Below, in pieces: positions 17,351 through 25,555 of a stretch of 64,000 nucleotides of DNA (positions are counted from its first letter, which is position 1; every line of letters starts with the position of its first letter). The stretch is from a bacterium. GTDB taxonomy: Bacteria > CAIWAD01. The stretch covers positions 23,286-87,285 of the forward strand of contig JAUIFJ010000018.1 of assembly GCA_030429345.1 (NCBI GenBank). Reading direction: 5' to 3'. Under the pieces are notes generated by a model, which saw only the letters and a program-made list of their open reading frames with translations, made no database searches and was not told where the DNA came from. The position numbers and the translations under genes are program-made.

Positions 17351-17779
17351 ATGAGTGACAAAGGCATTACGACCGACACGGCGCCGCCGCCCGTGGGGCT
17401 CTACCCCCATTCGCGCAAGGTGGGCAAGCTGCTCTTCCTTTCCGGCGTCGGTCCCCGTTCCCCGCAGGGCAAGGAGATTCCCGGCGTGACCGTGAACGAG
17501 GCTGGCGAGGTGGTCGCCAAGGACATCGAGGCCCAGTGCCGCAGCGTCTTCGACAACGTGCGCCGCATTCTGCAGGCCTCCGGCTCCGACTGGCGGAACC
17601 TGGTCGACGTGACGGTCTTCCTGACCGACATGCAAAACGACTTCCAGACCTATAACCGCGTATACGCCGAGTACTTCGCCGATGTCCGGCCCTGTCGCAC
17701 GACGGTCGAGATCCTCAGCCTGCCGACGCCGATCGCCATCGAGTTGAAGTGCATCGCCACCATCGACGAGGAATCCTGA
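17351..17779 (+). CDS. RidA/YjgF-family 2-aminomuconate deaminase
   Basis: A 142-residue RidA-fold protein with the family segments KLLFLSGVGPRSP, QCRSVFDNVRRILQASG, VDVTVFLTDMQNDF, YNRVYAEYF and the Arg-bearing PCRTTVEILSLPTPIAIEL. RidA proteins form trimers that hydrolyse enamines or imines. In nitrobenzoate and tryptophan degradation clusters a member of this family serves as 2-aminomuconate deaminase, and the position between the semialdehyde dehydrogenase and 3-hydroxyanthranilate dioxygenase supports that role. The ATG at 17351 is preferred over the adjacent GTG at 17348, because GGAG at 17341-17344 is well spaced for it. Confidence 0.85.
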   Translation: MSDKGITTDTAPPPVGLYPHSRKVGKLLFLSGVGPRSPQGKEIPGVTVNEAGEVVAKDIEAQCRSVFDNVRRILQASGSDWRNLVDVTVFLTDMQNDFQTYNRVYAEYFADVRPCRTTVEILSLPTPIAIELKCIATIDEES

Positions 17780-17789
17780 AGGAGGAGCC

Positions 17790-18323
17790 ATGCTGCCGCC
17801 GATCAATTTCCAGCAGTGGATCGAGGAGCACCGCGACAAGCTGAAGCCACCGGTCGGAAACCAGGTCGTCTACAAGGACACCGAGTTCATCATCATGGTC
17901 GTCGGAGGCCCCAACCGGCGCAAGGACTTCCACATCAACGAGGGCGAGGAGTTCTTCTATCAGCTTGAGGGACAGATGACCCTGCGCATCATGGAAAACG
18001 GCGCGCCCCGCGACATTCCCATATCCGCAGGCGAGATCTTCCTGCTGCCGCCGCTGGTGCCGCACAGCCCCCAGCGGGAGGCGGGCAGCGTCGGCCTGGT
18101 CGTCGAAAGGAAACGCCGACCAGAGGAGATGGACGCCTTCGCCTGGTACTGCGAGAGCTGCCACAAAGAGATCTACCGGGACACCCTGCCCTTGACGGAC
18201 ATTGTCACACAGCTTCCGGTGGTCTTCGGGAAGTACTGGTCCAGCGAGGAGCATCGGCGCTGCAAGGACTGCAACACGGTGATGCAGAAGCCGGCGGCGG
18301 CCCCGCAGGACCCGGTCTCGTGA
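17790..18323 (+). CDS. nbaC: 3-hydroxyanthranilate 3,4-dioxygenase
   Basis: A 177-residue cupin enzyme that opens the ring of 3-hydroxyanthranilate to 2-amino-3-carboxymuconate 6-semialdehyde. The iron ligands expected from the family are present: His48 and Glu54 in KDFHINEGEEFFYQ and His92 in LPPLVPHSPQR. The GGPNRRKDFH segment is diagnostic. A C-terminal rubredoxin-like metal site is intact (Cys121xxCys124 and Cys158xxCys161), as in bacterial dimeric enzymes. A perfect AAGGAGG site lies four bases before the ATG. The stop overlaps the next start (GTGA). Eukaryotic-type synonyms are HAAO/kynD. Confidence 0.95.
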   Translation: MLPPINFQQWIEEHRDKLKPPVGNQVVYKDTEFIIMVVGGPNRRKDFHINEGEEFFYQLEGQMTLRIMENGAPRDIPISAGEIFLLPPLVPHSPQREAGSVGLVVERKRRPEEMDAFAWYCESCHKEIYRDTLPLTDIVTQLPVVFGKYWSSEEHRRCKDCNTVMQKPAAAPQDPVS

Positions 18324-19345
18324 CACAGCAGCGCGCCGTAGACATCCATACGCACATCCTGCCGAAGGACTGGCCCGACCTGCGCCAGCGCTACGGCTAT
18401 GGCGGCTTCATCCGCCTGGAGCACCATTGCCCGGGCTGCGCGCGGATGTACAAGGACGACACCTTCTTCCGAGAGATCGAGGCCAACTGCTGGGATCCGG
18501 GCGTCCGCATGCAGGAGTGCGACGGGTTCGGCATCGACCTGCAGGTGCTGAGCACGGTGCCGGTAATGTTCAGCTACTGGGCGAAACCGGCGGACGCCCT
18601 CGACCTGTCGCGCCTGCTCAACGACCACATTGCCGGCATCGTCGCCAATTTCCCGACGCGCTTCGCCGGCCTGGGCACCGTGCCGCTGCAGGACCCGGAG
18701 CTGGCCTGCCGGGAACTGCAGCGCTGCGTGCGGGAGCTGGGCCTGGACGGCATCCAGATCGGCACCCATGTGGAAGGACGGAATCTCAACGATCCGGCCC
18801 TCTTCCCCGTTTTCGAGGAAGCCGCGCGCCTGGGAGCCGCCGTCTTCGTCCACCCCTGGGACATGATGGGCCGCGAGACCATGCCCGACTACTGGCTGCC
18901 CTGGCTGGTCGGCATGCCCGCCGAGTCCAGCCGCGCGCTGTGTTCGCTGATCTTCGGCGGCGTGCTCGAGCGCCTGCCCACACTGAGAGTGGCAGTGGCG
19001 CACGGCGGCGGCGCCTTTCCCGGCACCCTGCCGCGTATTCGCCACGGCTTCGCCGTGCGGCCCGACCTGTGTGCCGTCGACAATCCCGTCGACCCCGCCG
19101 AGTACCTGGGACGCTTCTGGCTCGACACGCTGACCCACGACCCGGGCCTCCTGCTGGCGCTGATCGACCTGGTCGGCGCCGAACGCCTGGCCCTGGGCAG
19201 CGACTATCCCTTTCCGCTGGGCGAGCTGGAGCCGGGGAACATGATCCGCGGCATGGAACAGCTGGACATGAAGACGCGCGGGCAGCTTCTGTGCGACAGC
19301 GCCCTTACCTGGCTTGGCCGCGGCCGGAAGGACTTCGGCTGGTGA
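18320..19345 (+). CDS. 2-amino-3-carboxymuconate-6-semialdehyde decarboxylase (ACMSD)
   Basis: A 341-residue metal-dependent amidohydrolase-fold decarboxylase. All residues expected from bacterial ACMSD are visible: zinc ligands His10 and His12 (DIHTHILPK), His178 (VFVHPWDMMG) and Asp295 (LGSDYPFPLGE), and the catalytic His228 (VAVAHGGGAFP). Numbers are within one of the Pseudomonas enzyme. It removes CO2 from ACMS to give 2-aminomuconate 6-semialdehyde, which keeps the pathway from spontaneous quinolinate formation. The GTG start overlaps the dioxygenase stop and the stop overlaps the next gene, so synthesis of these unstable-intermediate enzymes is coupled. Synonym nbaD. Confidence 0.94.
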   Translation: MTQQRAVDIHTHILPKDWPDLRQRYGYGGFIRLEHHCPGCARMYKDDTFFREIEANCWDPGVRMQECDGFGIDLQVLSTVPVMFSYWAKPADALDLSRLLNDHIAGIVANFPTRFAGLGTVPLQDPELACRELQRCVRELGLDGIQIGTHVEGRNLNDPALFPVFEEAARLGAAVFVHPWDMMGRETMPDYWLPWLVGMPAESSRALCSLIFGGVLERLPTLRVAVAHGGGAFPGTLPRIRHGFAVRPDLCAVDNPVDPAEYLGRFWLDTLTHDPGLLLALIDLVGAERLALGSDYPFPLGELEPGNMIRGMEQLDMKTRGQLLCDSALTWLGRGRKDFGW

Positions 19346-20172
19346 TCCTGCACCTGGAGCACGGCGGCCAGCTGCGCCGGGTGGACACGAGGGCCTTCTT
19401 CGAACTGGGCCTCCCGCTGGATTTCGCCGGTCCCCAGGCCCGGGCCTTCGGCGGCCCGCTTGCCAGCGCGCAGACCTTCGAGCAGGGCGGCTTTCGCGGG
19501 GACACGAGCCGCGGCGGACCCTGCAATGTGAGACAGCTGCAGCTCTCGCCCCACCTCAATGGAACACATACCGAAAGCGCGGCGCACCTGAGCAGCAAAG
19601 GTCCCGCCCTGGACGCCTGCTCCTGGCCCAGCCTGCTGCCGGCCACCCTGCTGCAGGTGGAACCGGTGGCCGCAGCCGAGTCGTCCGACACCCTTGGACC
19701 GGCCAGTCTTCCCGGCGACCGTGTCATCGACAGCCGGATGCTGGAAGCGGCGCTGGAACACGCGGACCCGGCCTGGCGCCAGGCCCTGCTGTTGCGGGTC
19801 ATGCCATTGGAACACGAGGCCTTTCGGGACTGGCAGGACCCCTGTGACACTCCCTATTTCAGTCCCGCGGCCCTGCGGTTGTTGCGCGAAGAGGGCGTGG
19901 AGCACCTGCTCTGCGAGCTGCCCTCCGTCGACCGCCTGGACGACGGCGGCCTGCTGCAGGCGCACCGCGCCTGGTGGAACCTGTCGGATACGAACAATCC
20001 GGATGTGCCCGGGGAGGGCCGACGTCGGAGTATCACGGAACTGGCCCTGCTGCCCCCGGAACTGAAGCAGGGCCCGGGGCTGCTCGAACTGCTGCCGCCC
20101 CGTTTCCGCAGCGACGCCGCGCCCAGCGCTCCGCGCTTCTACCCCCTGCTTGATGAGGAGCCCGCAACATGA
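19342..20172 (+). CDS. Cyclase-family (putative kynurenine formamidase)
   Basis: A 276-residue protein of the metal-dependent cyclase/KynB superfamily (PF04199). The signature is H71-LNGT-H76-T-E78-SAA-H82. It resembles the HxGTHxDxxxH metal site, but has one extra residue before GTH and Glu in place of Asp. Other family features are RGGPCNVRQLQLSPH and the C-terminal GVEHLLCELPSVD with HRAWWNLSD. Encoded between ACMS decarboxylase and kynureninase, with GTGA and ATGA overlaps on both sides, it is the best candidate for N-formylkynurenine hydrolysis. The variant metal motif and shorter similarity to true KynB keep the call at putative. Confidence 0.75.
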   Translation: MILHLEHGGQLRRVDTRAFFELGLPLDFAGPQARAFGGPLASAQTFEQGGFRGDTSRGGPCNVRQLQLSPHLNGTHTESAAHLSSKGPALDACSWPSLLPATLLQVEPVAAAESSDTLGPASLPGDRVIDSRMLEAALEHADPAWRQALLLRVMPLEHEAFRDWQDPCDTPYFSPAALRLLREEGVEHLLCELPSVDRLDDGGLLQAHRAWWNLSDTNNPDVPGEGRRRSITELALLPPELKQGPGLLELLPPRFRSDAAPSAPRFYPLLDEEPAT

Positions 20173-21443
20173 TCGAAGCCACGACGCTCCTGCAGAAGGC
20201 GCGCGAGCTGGACCTGCAGGAAGACCCCGCCTGCCGTCGCGCGGACTTCCATTTCCCGGAAACTGCTCCCGTATACCTTTGCGGCAACAGCCTGGGGCTG
20301 CAGCCCAGGCGGGTCGGCTCCGCGGTCGGGGACGTGCTCGCCGACTGGCGGCGCTTTGCCGTCGAAGGCCATTTCGAGGCGGCCCGTCCCTGGATGAGCT
20401 ACCACGAGGCCCTGGCGCCCTCATTGGCGGGCCTGCTCGGGGCCCGGGAAGACGAAGTCGTCTGCATGAACAGCCTCAGCGTCAACCTGCACCTGCTGAT
20501 GGCCTCCTTCTATCGGCCGACGCCGGAACGACCGGCCCTGCTGATCGAGGACGGCGCCTTTCCCTCCGACCGCTACGCCGCCGCCTCCCAGGTGAGCTTC
20601 CACGGCTTCGATCCGCAGAAGGACCTGCTGCGCCTCAAGCCCCGTCCCGGCGAGGACTGCCTGCGCGCAGAAGACATTCTGCGGCGCATCGACGCGGAAG
20701 GAGCACGCATCGCGCTGATCCTGCTGGGAGGAGTGAACTACTACACCGGCCAGAGCATGCCCATGCGCGAAATCACCGAAGCCGGTCACCGGGCCGGGTG
20801 CCAGGTGGCCTTCGACCTGGCGCACGCGGCGGGGAACATCGAACTGGCCCTGCACGACTGGGGAGTCGACTGGGCCGCCTGCTGCGGCTACAAGTACCTG
20901 AACTCGGGCCCCGGAGGCCTCTCCGCCGTATACGTACACGAACGACACGCTCTCCGGGAGGACCTGCCACGCTTCGCCGGCTGGTGGGGCCATGACAAGG
21001 ACAGCCGGTTCCGCATGCCGGAAGACTTCCGCCCGATTCCCGGCGCCGAGGGCTGGCAGCTGAGCAATCCGCCCATTCTCCCGATGGCCGCCCTGCGCGC
21101 CAGCCTGGAACTCTTCGACGAGGTCGGCATGCCGGCCCTGCGCGAGCGCAGCCGGCGCCTGACCGGCTTCCTGGAAGAGAGCCTGTCTCTGGTTGACGGC
21201 GGATTCCGCCAGCTGACGCCGCGTGATGCATCACAGCGTGGAGCCCAGCTTTCGCTGCATTTTCCGCAGGGCGCTATCGGCGTGATGCAGGGCCTGCGCC
21301 AAAGGGGCGTGATCTGCGACCTGCGCCGACCGGATGTGATCCGTGTCGCTCCGGCCCCTCTCTACAACAACCATGAAGACTGCGCGTCCTTTGTCCTCGC
21401 GTTGGATGAAAGCCTGCGGGAAAGCCGGGAGAGCTCCTCATGA
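20169..21443 (+). CDS. kynU: Kynureninase
   Basis: A 424-residue fold-type I PLP enzyme that cleaves kynurenine or 3-hydroxykynurenine to (3-hydroxy)anthranilate and alanine. The PLP Schiff-base lysine is K242 in CCGYKYLNSGPGG. Preceding it are the cofactor-binding DLAHAAGNIELALHDWGVDWA and, earlier, YLCGNSLGLQPR and the FPSDRYAAASQ segment. Substrate-side residues follow in LPRFAGWWGHD and GWQLSNPPILPMAALRASL. Length fits bacterial enzymes. It starts with ATG overlapping the formamidase stop (ATGA) and overlaps kmo in the same way. Confidence 0.96.
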   Translation: MIEATTLLQKARELDLQEDPACRRADFHFPETAPVYLCGNSLGLQPRRVGSAVGDVLADWRRFAVEGHFEAARPWMSYHEALAPSLAGLLGAREDEVVCMNSLSVNLHLLMASFYRPTPERPALLIEDGAFPSDRYAAASQVSFHGFDPQKDLLRLKPRPGEDCLRAEDILRRIDAEGARIALILLGGVNYYTGQSMPMREITEAGHRAGCQVAFDLAHAAGNIELALHDWGVDWAACCGYKYLNSGPGGLSAVYVHERHALREDLPRFAGWWGHDKDSRFRMPEDFRPIPGAEGWQLSNPPILPMAALRASLELFDEVGMPALRERSRRLTGFLEESLSLVDGGFRQLTPRDASQRGAQLSLHFPQGAIGVMQGLRQRGVICDLRRPDVIRVAPAPLYNNHEDCASFVLALDESLRESRESSS

Positions 21444-22804
21444 CAAGGATCGACCTGGTGGGAAGCGGCCTCTGCGGACCGCTGGCCGCCTCTGTGCTCG
21501 CCGCCCGGGGCTTCGAGGTCCATGCCTGGGACCGTCGCCCCGACCCCCGCGTCCACGCACTGGCCGCCGGCCGCTCGATCAACCTGGCGCTCAGCGTCCG
21601 CGGCCTGGCGGCGCTGGACCTGCTCGGCCTGCGCGAAGAGGCCCTGCGGATCAGCCTGCCGATGAAAGGGCGCCTGCTGCATGACCGCGAAGGGCAGACC
21701 ACCTTCGTGCCCTACGGCAGCCGGCCGCAGGACGCCATCCGCAGCATCAGCCGCGGAGGGTTGAACCAGCTGCTTTTGTCTCACGCCGAGGGGCGCGGGG
21801 CCTCCCTGCATTTTTCGCGGCGCCTGAAACTGGCGGATCCGGCGAAAGGCAGGCTGGTCTTCCAACGGGAAGAAAACGGACAGAAGGAAGAGCTCAACAG
21901 CCCGCACATCCTGGGCTGCGACGGCAGCGCCAGCGTTCTGCGCGCGGCGCTGGAAGAGCAGGCCGGCTCCTTCCGCGGCGGCACGGAGTGGCTGGAACAC
22001 GGCTACAAGGAACTGGAAATGCCGCCCGCCGCCGACGGCGGCTTCCGCATGCGCGAAGACTGCCTGCACATCTGGCCGCGCGGCGAGCACATGCTGATCG
22101 CCCTGCCCAACCTGGACCGCAGCTTCACCTGCACTCTGTTCATGCCGCACGAGGGCTGGCCGGGCTTCAACGGCCTGGAAGACCCGGGGGTGCTCGAGAC
22201 CTTCTTCCGCGAAGAGTTTCCCGACGCCTTCGCGCAGATTCCGGACCTCTGCGAGCAATATGCCCGCAATCCCGTGGGAAAACTGGGCACGGTCCGCTGC
22301 GCGCCCTGGCACCTGAGGGACCGCTTGCTCCTGATCGGCGACGCGGCCCACGCGGTGGTTCCCTTTTTCGGCCAGGGCATGAACTGCGCCTTCGAGGACG
22401 TCAGCGAACTGGACCGCCAGCTGGAAGCCTTCCCCGACAACCTGGGACAAGCCTTTGCCCGCACCTTCGAGCACCGCAAGGAGAACGCGGACGCTATTGC
22501 CCGCATGGCCCTGGAGAACTACGTCGAAATGCGCGACACCGTCGCCGATCCGCTCTTCCAGCTGATGAAGCAGGTCGAACATCGCCTGGAGGCCGAATTG
22601 CCGGATCGCTTTCTCAGCCGCTATTCCATGGTCAGCTTCAGCCGGATTCCCTACCGCCTGGCCTGGGAACGCGGCGAGATCCAGGCGGCCCTGCTGCGGC
22701 GCTTTTGCAGGGGCAAGGCCTCGCTGGAAGAGGTCGACCTGGCCGCAGTCAAGGAGGCCGTGAACCAGGAACTGCAACCCCTGGCCACCCTGCCGGACCA
22801 CTAG
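21440..22804 (+). CDS. kmo: Kynurenine 3-monooxygenase
   Basis: A 454-residue aromatic-ring hydroxylase of the class A flavoprotein group. The FAD dinucleotide motif is LVGSGLCGPLAA (7-18), followed by RSINLALSVRGLAAL and SISRGGLNQLLL, which are characteristic of KMO, and LGCDGSASVLRAAL. The GD motif is LLIGDAAHAVVPFFGQGMNCAFED near residue 300. It uses NADPH and O2 to convert kynurenine to 3-hydroxykynurenine at the cytosolic side; no C-terminal membrane helix is evident. It is the last gene of the operon and is followed after 9 bp by an inverted hexanucleotide repeat structure. Confidence 0.96.
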   Translation: MTRIDLVGSGLCGPLAASVLAARGFEVHAWDRRPDPRVHALAAGRSINLALSVRGLAALDLLGLREEALRISLPMKGRLLHDREGQTTFVPYGSRPQDAIRSISRGGLNQLLLSHAEGRGASLHFSRRLKLADPAKGRLVFQREENGQKEELNSPHILGCDGSASVLRAALEEQAGSFRGGTEWLEHGYKELEMPPAADGGFRMREDCLHIWPRGEHMLIALPNLDRSFTCTLFMPHEGWPGFNGLEDPGVLETFFREEFPDAFAQIPDLCEQYARNPVGKLGTVRCAPWHLRDRLLLIGDAAHAVVPFFGQGMNCAFEDVSELDRQLEAFPDNLGQAFARTFEHRKENADAIARMALENYVEMRDTVADPLFQLMKQVEHRLEAELPDRFLSRYSMVSFSRIPYRLAWERGEIQAALLRRFCRGKASLEEVDLAAVKEAVNQELQPLATLPDH

Positions 22805-22813
22805 CCCTTTTCA

Positions 22814-22981
22814 ATCGCTATCGCTATCGCTATCGCAATCGCTATCGACGGTTGGCACAGCCATACCCTGTCCCCCGCGAAGCGGCCAGGAGCAGTTCCT
22901 GGCTTTCCGGGCGCTTCGCGCGAAGGACTCTCTCTTGGTGCATGGATCGATAGCGATCCCGATAGCGATAGCGATAGCGAT
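22814..22981. repeat. Inverted pair of hexanucleotide repeats enclosing a hairpin
   Basis: The left arm 22814-22848 is built from ATCGCT units, and the right arm 22947-22981 is its reverse complement at 33 of 35 positions. The roughly 98-bp core contains a second inverted repeat (GCGAAGCGGCCAGGA with TTCCTGGC...GCGCTTCGC, about 22877-22921). The whole 168-bp unit could fold into one long cruciform or RNA structure just after kmo. It may act as the operon's 3' end or be a MITE-like element. No coding frame was found in it. Confidence 0.8.
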
Positions 22982-23104
22982 GGGATGAAGGAGAGGGAAC
23001 TGAGGGGCGAGGCGAAAAAATCTGGCTGAAAAGGGTTGGATGGACTATGTTAGGGGCGGATGTGGATCGCCCGGCCCCTTGCGGAGCCGGGCGATGGTGC
23101 AGGA

Positions 23105-23389
23105 TCACTCGTCCGGATCGAATACCGGGTGCTCCGGGACGATCACGGGAAGTTGCGGTCCGTCGCGGACCGGAACTTTCTTCGACGGACGGATCGGATG
23201 GACCGCTGCGATGGGAAGTGCGCTGTCAATGCCGGGATCCTGCGATTCGATGAAACTGTGTGGCACATTCAGTGGCCGCTGGATGTGCCCCAGTTTCACG
23301 ACTCCCTGCCCCGCGGATGCCAGAAGCGGCGAGGCGGCGAGCAGAACCGCAAGACCGGCGATGAGGGAAACAGACCTGTGCCGGTTCAT
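23105..23389 (-). CDS. Small secreted protein of unknown function
   Basis: A 94-residue protein starting MNRHRSVSLIAGLAVLLAAS with a clear signal peptide (cleavage expected after LLASAG or nearby), leaving about 65 mature residues rich in Pro and Val (HIQRPLNVPHSF, HPIRPSKKVPV, VIVPEHPVFDPDE). An AAGGAG site lies seven bases before the ATG, which is the main reason to accept this gene. No cysteine, metal motif or family resemblance was recognised. It is convergent with the kynurenine operon and divergent from the sorting-domain protein at 23756. Confidence 0.6.
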   Translation of the reverse strand: MNRHRSVSLIAGLAVLLAASPLLASAGQGVVKLGHIQRPLNVPHSFIESQDPGIDSALPIAAVHPIRPSKKVPVRDGPQLPVIVPEHPVFDPDE

Positions 23390-23656
23390 GTGGGGTCTCC
23401 TTTTCAAAGATGAATGGGTGTCTGCCCTTCCGGGCTTCCCGCTTGCACCCATCTGACCGATTTCGAGCGGGCTCGGTTTCATTCGCGGCGTCTTTTTGCC
23501 GATCTACCTGGAAATGGAACCCGAAAGCCTGAACGTGACGAACAGCGGAGGCTCCTCCCTTCTTCCGCGCCTGAACCGGTTCCACGACTCAGCAGCGTTC
23601 CCTGTGGCCTTTTGCATATGTCCGCCCGCGCCTTGAAAGGCAGCAACGGGCAGGCA
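23390..23656. other. Intergenic region, no gene seen
   Basis: Together with the promoter and leader that follow, about 366 bp separate the two divergent secreted-protein genes. I see no coding frame with a ribosome site. The segment CCCGCTTGCACCCATCTGACC and its surroundings show no obvious repeats. Confidence 0.4.
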
Positions 23657-23684
23657 TTGGCATTCGGCCGATGAATCCTAGATT
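23657..23684 (+). promoter_or_regulatory. Predicted sigma70-type promoter for the sorting-domain protein
   Basis: TTGGCA (23657-23662) and TAGATT (23679-23684) are separated by 16 bp and precede the gene at 23756 by about 70 bp. Both boxes differ from consensus at two positions. Assigned by eye only. Confidence 0.4.
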
Positions 23685-23755
23685 GAACTGTTCTACAACT
23701 ACCCCTTTGGAGCTGCGCGGCTCAAAGGGAAACCGACCCAATTGGAGGCTCACAC

Positions 23756-25495
23756 ATGATGCGTCAACGTACGGTCCTTTTGACGGCGGCTATGGGCGCC
23801 GGTCTGCTTGCCCTTTCGCCCGCCTGGGCCGCGAAGGACATCAACCTGCGCGCGACCTGGGACCACGCCGAGCAGAGTGCTGCTCCCAAGACTCCCGTCA
23901 CCCCCCGCGACACCAGCGAAGACCTGATCGCCGCGGACTTCGAAAGCGGCATGCCGGCCACCTGGTTCCTCGACACCGCGAATGGCAGCCCCGGCTGGCA
24001 GGCGGACATCGCCGCCAACGCCAGCAGCCAGTTCATGCCCTTCCCCGACCACACCACCTTCGCCTATGTCAACAGCGACGGCGCTGGCGATGGAGTGACC
24101 ATGGACGACATGATGATGACCGACCTCTTCGACATCCCCGAAGGCGTCGACTGCTTCCTGCAGTTCGAGACCCTCTGGAACGAAGGCGGCACGGGCGACT
24201 ACCAGGGCTTCGGCGAAGTGCTCTTTGCTTCCGACGGCGGCGATTTCGTGCAGATCTATGACATGAACGCCAACGGCGACGTGCTGGCCTGGGACCAGGT
24301 GCTGATCGACCTGAGCGAGTTCGCCGGCAGCAACTTCTGCCAGGTCGCTTTCCACTACTGGGATGACGGCAACTGGAGCTACGGCTGGGGCGTCGACGAT
24401 GTGCTGCTCTTCACCGCCACCGGCGACGAGTTCCCGCCCGAGATCACCGCGGCTCCCATGTACAACCATCTGGACATCAATGCCGGCATCCATCTGATGG
24501 CCGACATCGTGGATCCCTCCGACATCATGTCGGCCCAGATCCACTACCGCATGGGCGGCGGCGAGTTCATGCCCGTCGACATGCTGCCGGTCGCCGGCGA
24601 CACCTGGGAAGGCACGATTCCCGGCATCGGCGGTCCCGCCATCGTCGAGTGGAAGATTGTCGCCACCGACTTCAGCGAGAACGAGAACACGGCCGAGACC
24701 GAGAGCTACTACACGGAAGTCAGCAACGAAGCCTGGCTGCACAACGACCTGATCGGCGACACCAGCAATGGCGTCGGTTCGCCCGCCAGCCCCTGGGAGT
24801 GCGCGGTCTTCTTTGATCCGGGCGTCTACCCCATCACCCTGAGCGAGATCGAGATCGGCGGCTTCAACAATGACGTCACCGACCCCGACGTGACCATCGA
24901 CCTGCGCATCTGGGACGACAATGCCGGCGAGCCGGGCACCGTGCTCTTCAGCAGCGACGGCGTGACGCATCCCAATGCCGACTTCGGCGTCTTCGACGTG
25001 GATCCCGCTATCGAGGTGACCGGCCCCTTCTACGTGGGCTGCTCCGTGATCGCCAACCACCGCGTCTATGTTGATCAGCCGGGCTACTTCTGGCCGGGCG
25101 TCAACATGCTGAATATCGACGGCGGCGGCTGGGACGTGATGGAGGACTACGAGATCGAGGACAACTTCATGGTCCACGTCTTCGGCACCTATGACATCGA
25201 CGTCGACGTCGAGCCGACCGAGATCCTGCCCCGCAGCATGCAGCTGAGCGGCAGCTATCCCAATCCCTTCAACCCGAGCACCGAGATCGCCTTCGAGCTG
25301 GCCAGCAACCAGCACGTGCGCCTCAACATCTACAACCTGAACGGCGAGCTCGTCGAGCAGCTGCACAACGGCATGCTGCCCGCCGGCGCCAACCAGCTGA
25401 CCTGGAATGCCGAAGGCCTGGCCAGCGGCATGTACCTGGCCGTCCTGAGCAACGGCGTCCAGCAGGAAACGATCAAGCTGAGCCTGGTGCGCTAG
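23756..25495 (+). CDS. Secreted protein with C-terminal sorting (FlgD/T9SS-like) domain
   Basis: A 579-residue exported protein. The signal peptide LLTAAMGAGLLALSPAWA is followed by a beta-sandwich region (ADFESGMPATWFLDTANGSPGW; jelly-roll/MAM-like, about 45-215), an Ig-like segment around 225-310 (HLDINAGIHLMADIVDPSDI) and a further beta domain to about 490. The last 85 residues are a FlgD-like sorting domain: LSGSYPNPFNPSTEIAFEL, then VRLNIYNLNGELVEQL, GANQLTWNAEGLASGMYLAVL. This tail is typical of secreted proteins in FCB-group and related candidate phyla. No catalytic motif was found. It is acidic and rich in Asp. GGAGG lies seven bases before the ATG, and a strong terminator follows. 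Confidence 0.85.
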   Translation: MMRQRTVLLTAAMGAGLLALSPAWAAKDINLRATWDHAEQSAAPKTPVTPRDTSEDLIAADFESGMPATWFLDTANGSPGWQADIAANASSQFMPFPDHTTFAYVNSDGAGDGVTMDDMMMTDLFDIPEGVDCFLQFETLWNEGGTGDYQGFGEVLFASDGGDFVQIYDMNANGDVLAWDQVLIDLSEFAGSNFCQVAFHYWDDGNWSYGWGVDDVLLFTATGDEFPPEITAAPMYNHLDINAGIHLMADIVDPSDIMSAQIHYRMGGGEFMPVDMLPVAGDTWEGTIPGIGGPAIVEWKIVATDFSENENTAETESYYTEVSNEAWLHNDLIGDTSNGVGSPASPWECAVFFDPGVYPITLSEIEIGGFNNDVTDPDVTIDLRIWDDNAGEPGTVLFSSDGVTHPNADFGVFDVDPAIEVTGPFYVGCSVIANHRVYVDQPGYFWPGVNMLNIDGGGWDVMEDYEIEDNFMVHVFGTYDIDVDVEPTEILPRSMQLSGSYPNPFNPSTEIAFELASNQHVRLNIYNLNGELVEQLHNGMLPAGANQLTWNAEGLASGMYLAVLSNGVQQETIKLSLVR

Positions 25496-25520
25496 GCCCT
25501 GATCGATTCGCGACCCGACA

Positions 25521-25554
25521 AAGGGGCGAAGGCGCAAGCCTTCGCCCCTTTTCT
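25521..25554 (+). terminator. Rho-independent terminator after sorting-domain protein
   Basis: AAGGGGCGAAGGC-GCAA-GCCTTCGCCCCTT forms a perfect 13-bp stem with a GCAA tetraloop, followed by TTCTCTCT. It starts 26 bp after the stop codon. Confidence 0.85.
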
Positions 25555-25555
25555 C

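Noticed and set aside
22814-22981. CRISPR-like array
   Set aside because: Units are 6-bp microsatellite repeats without spacers, arranged as one inverted pair.
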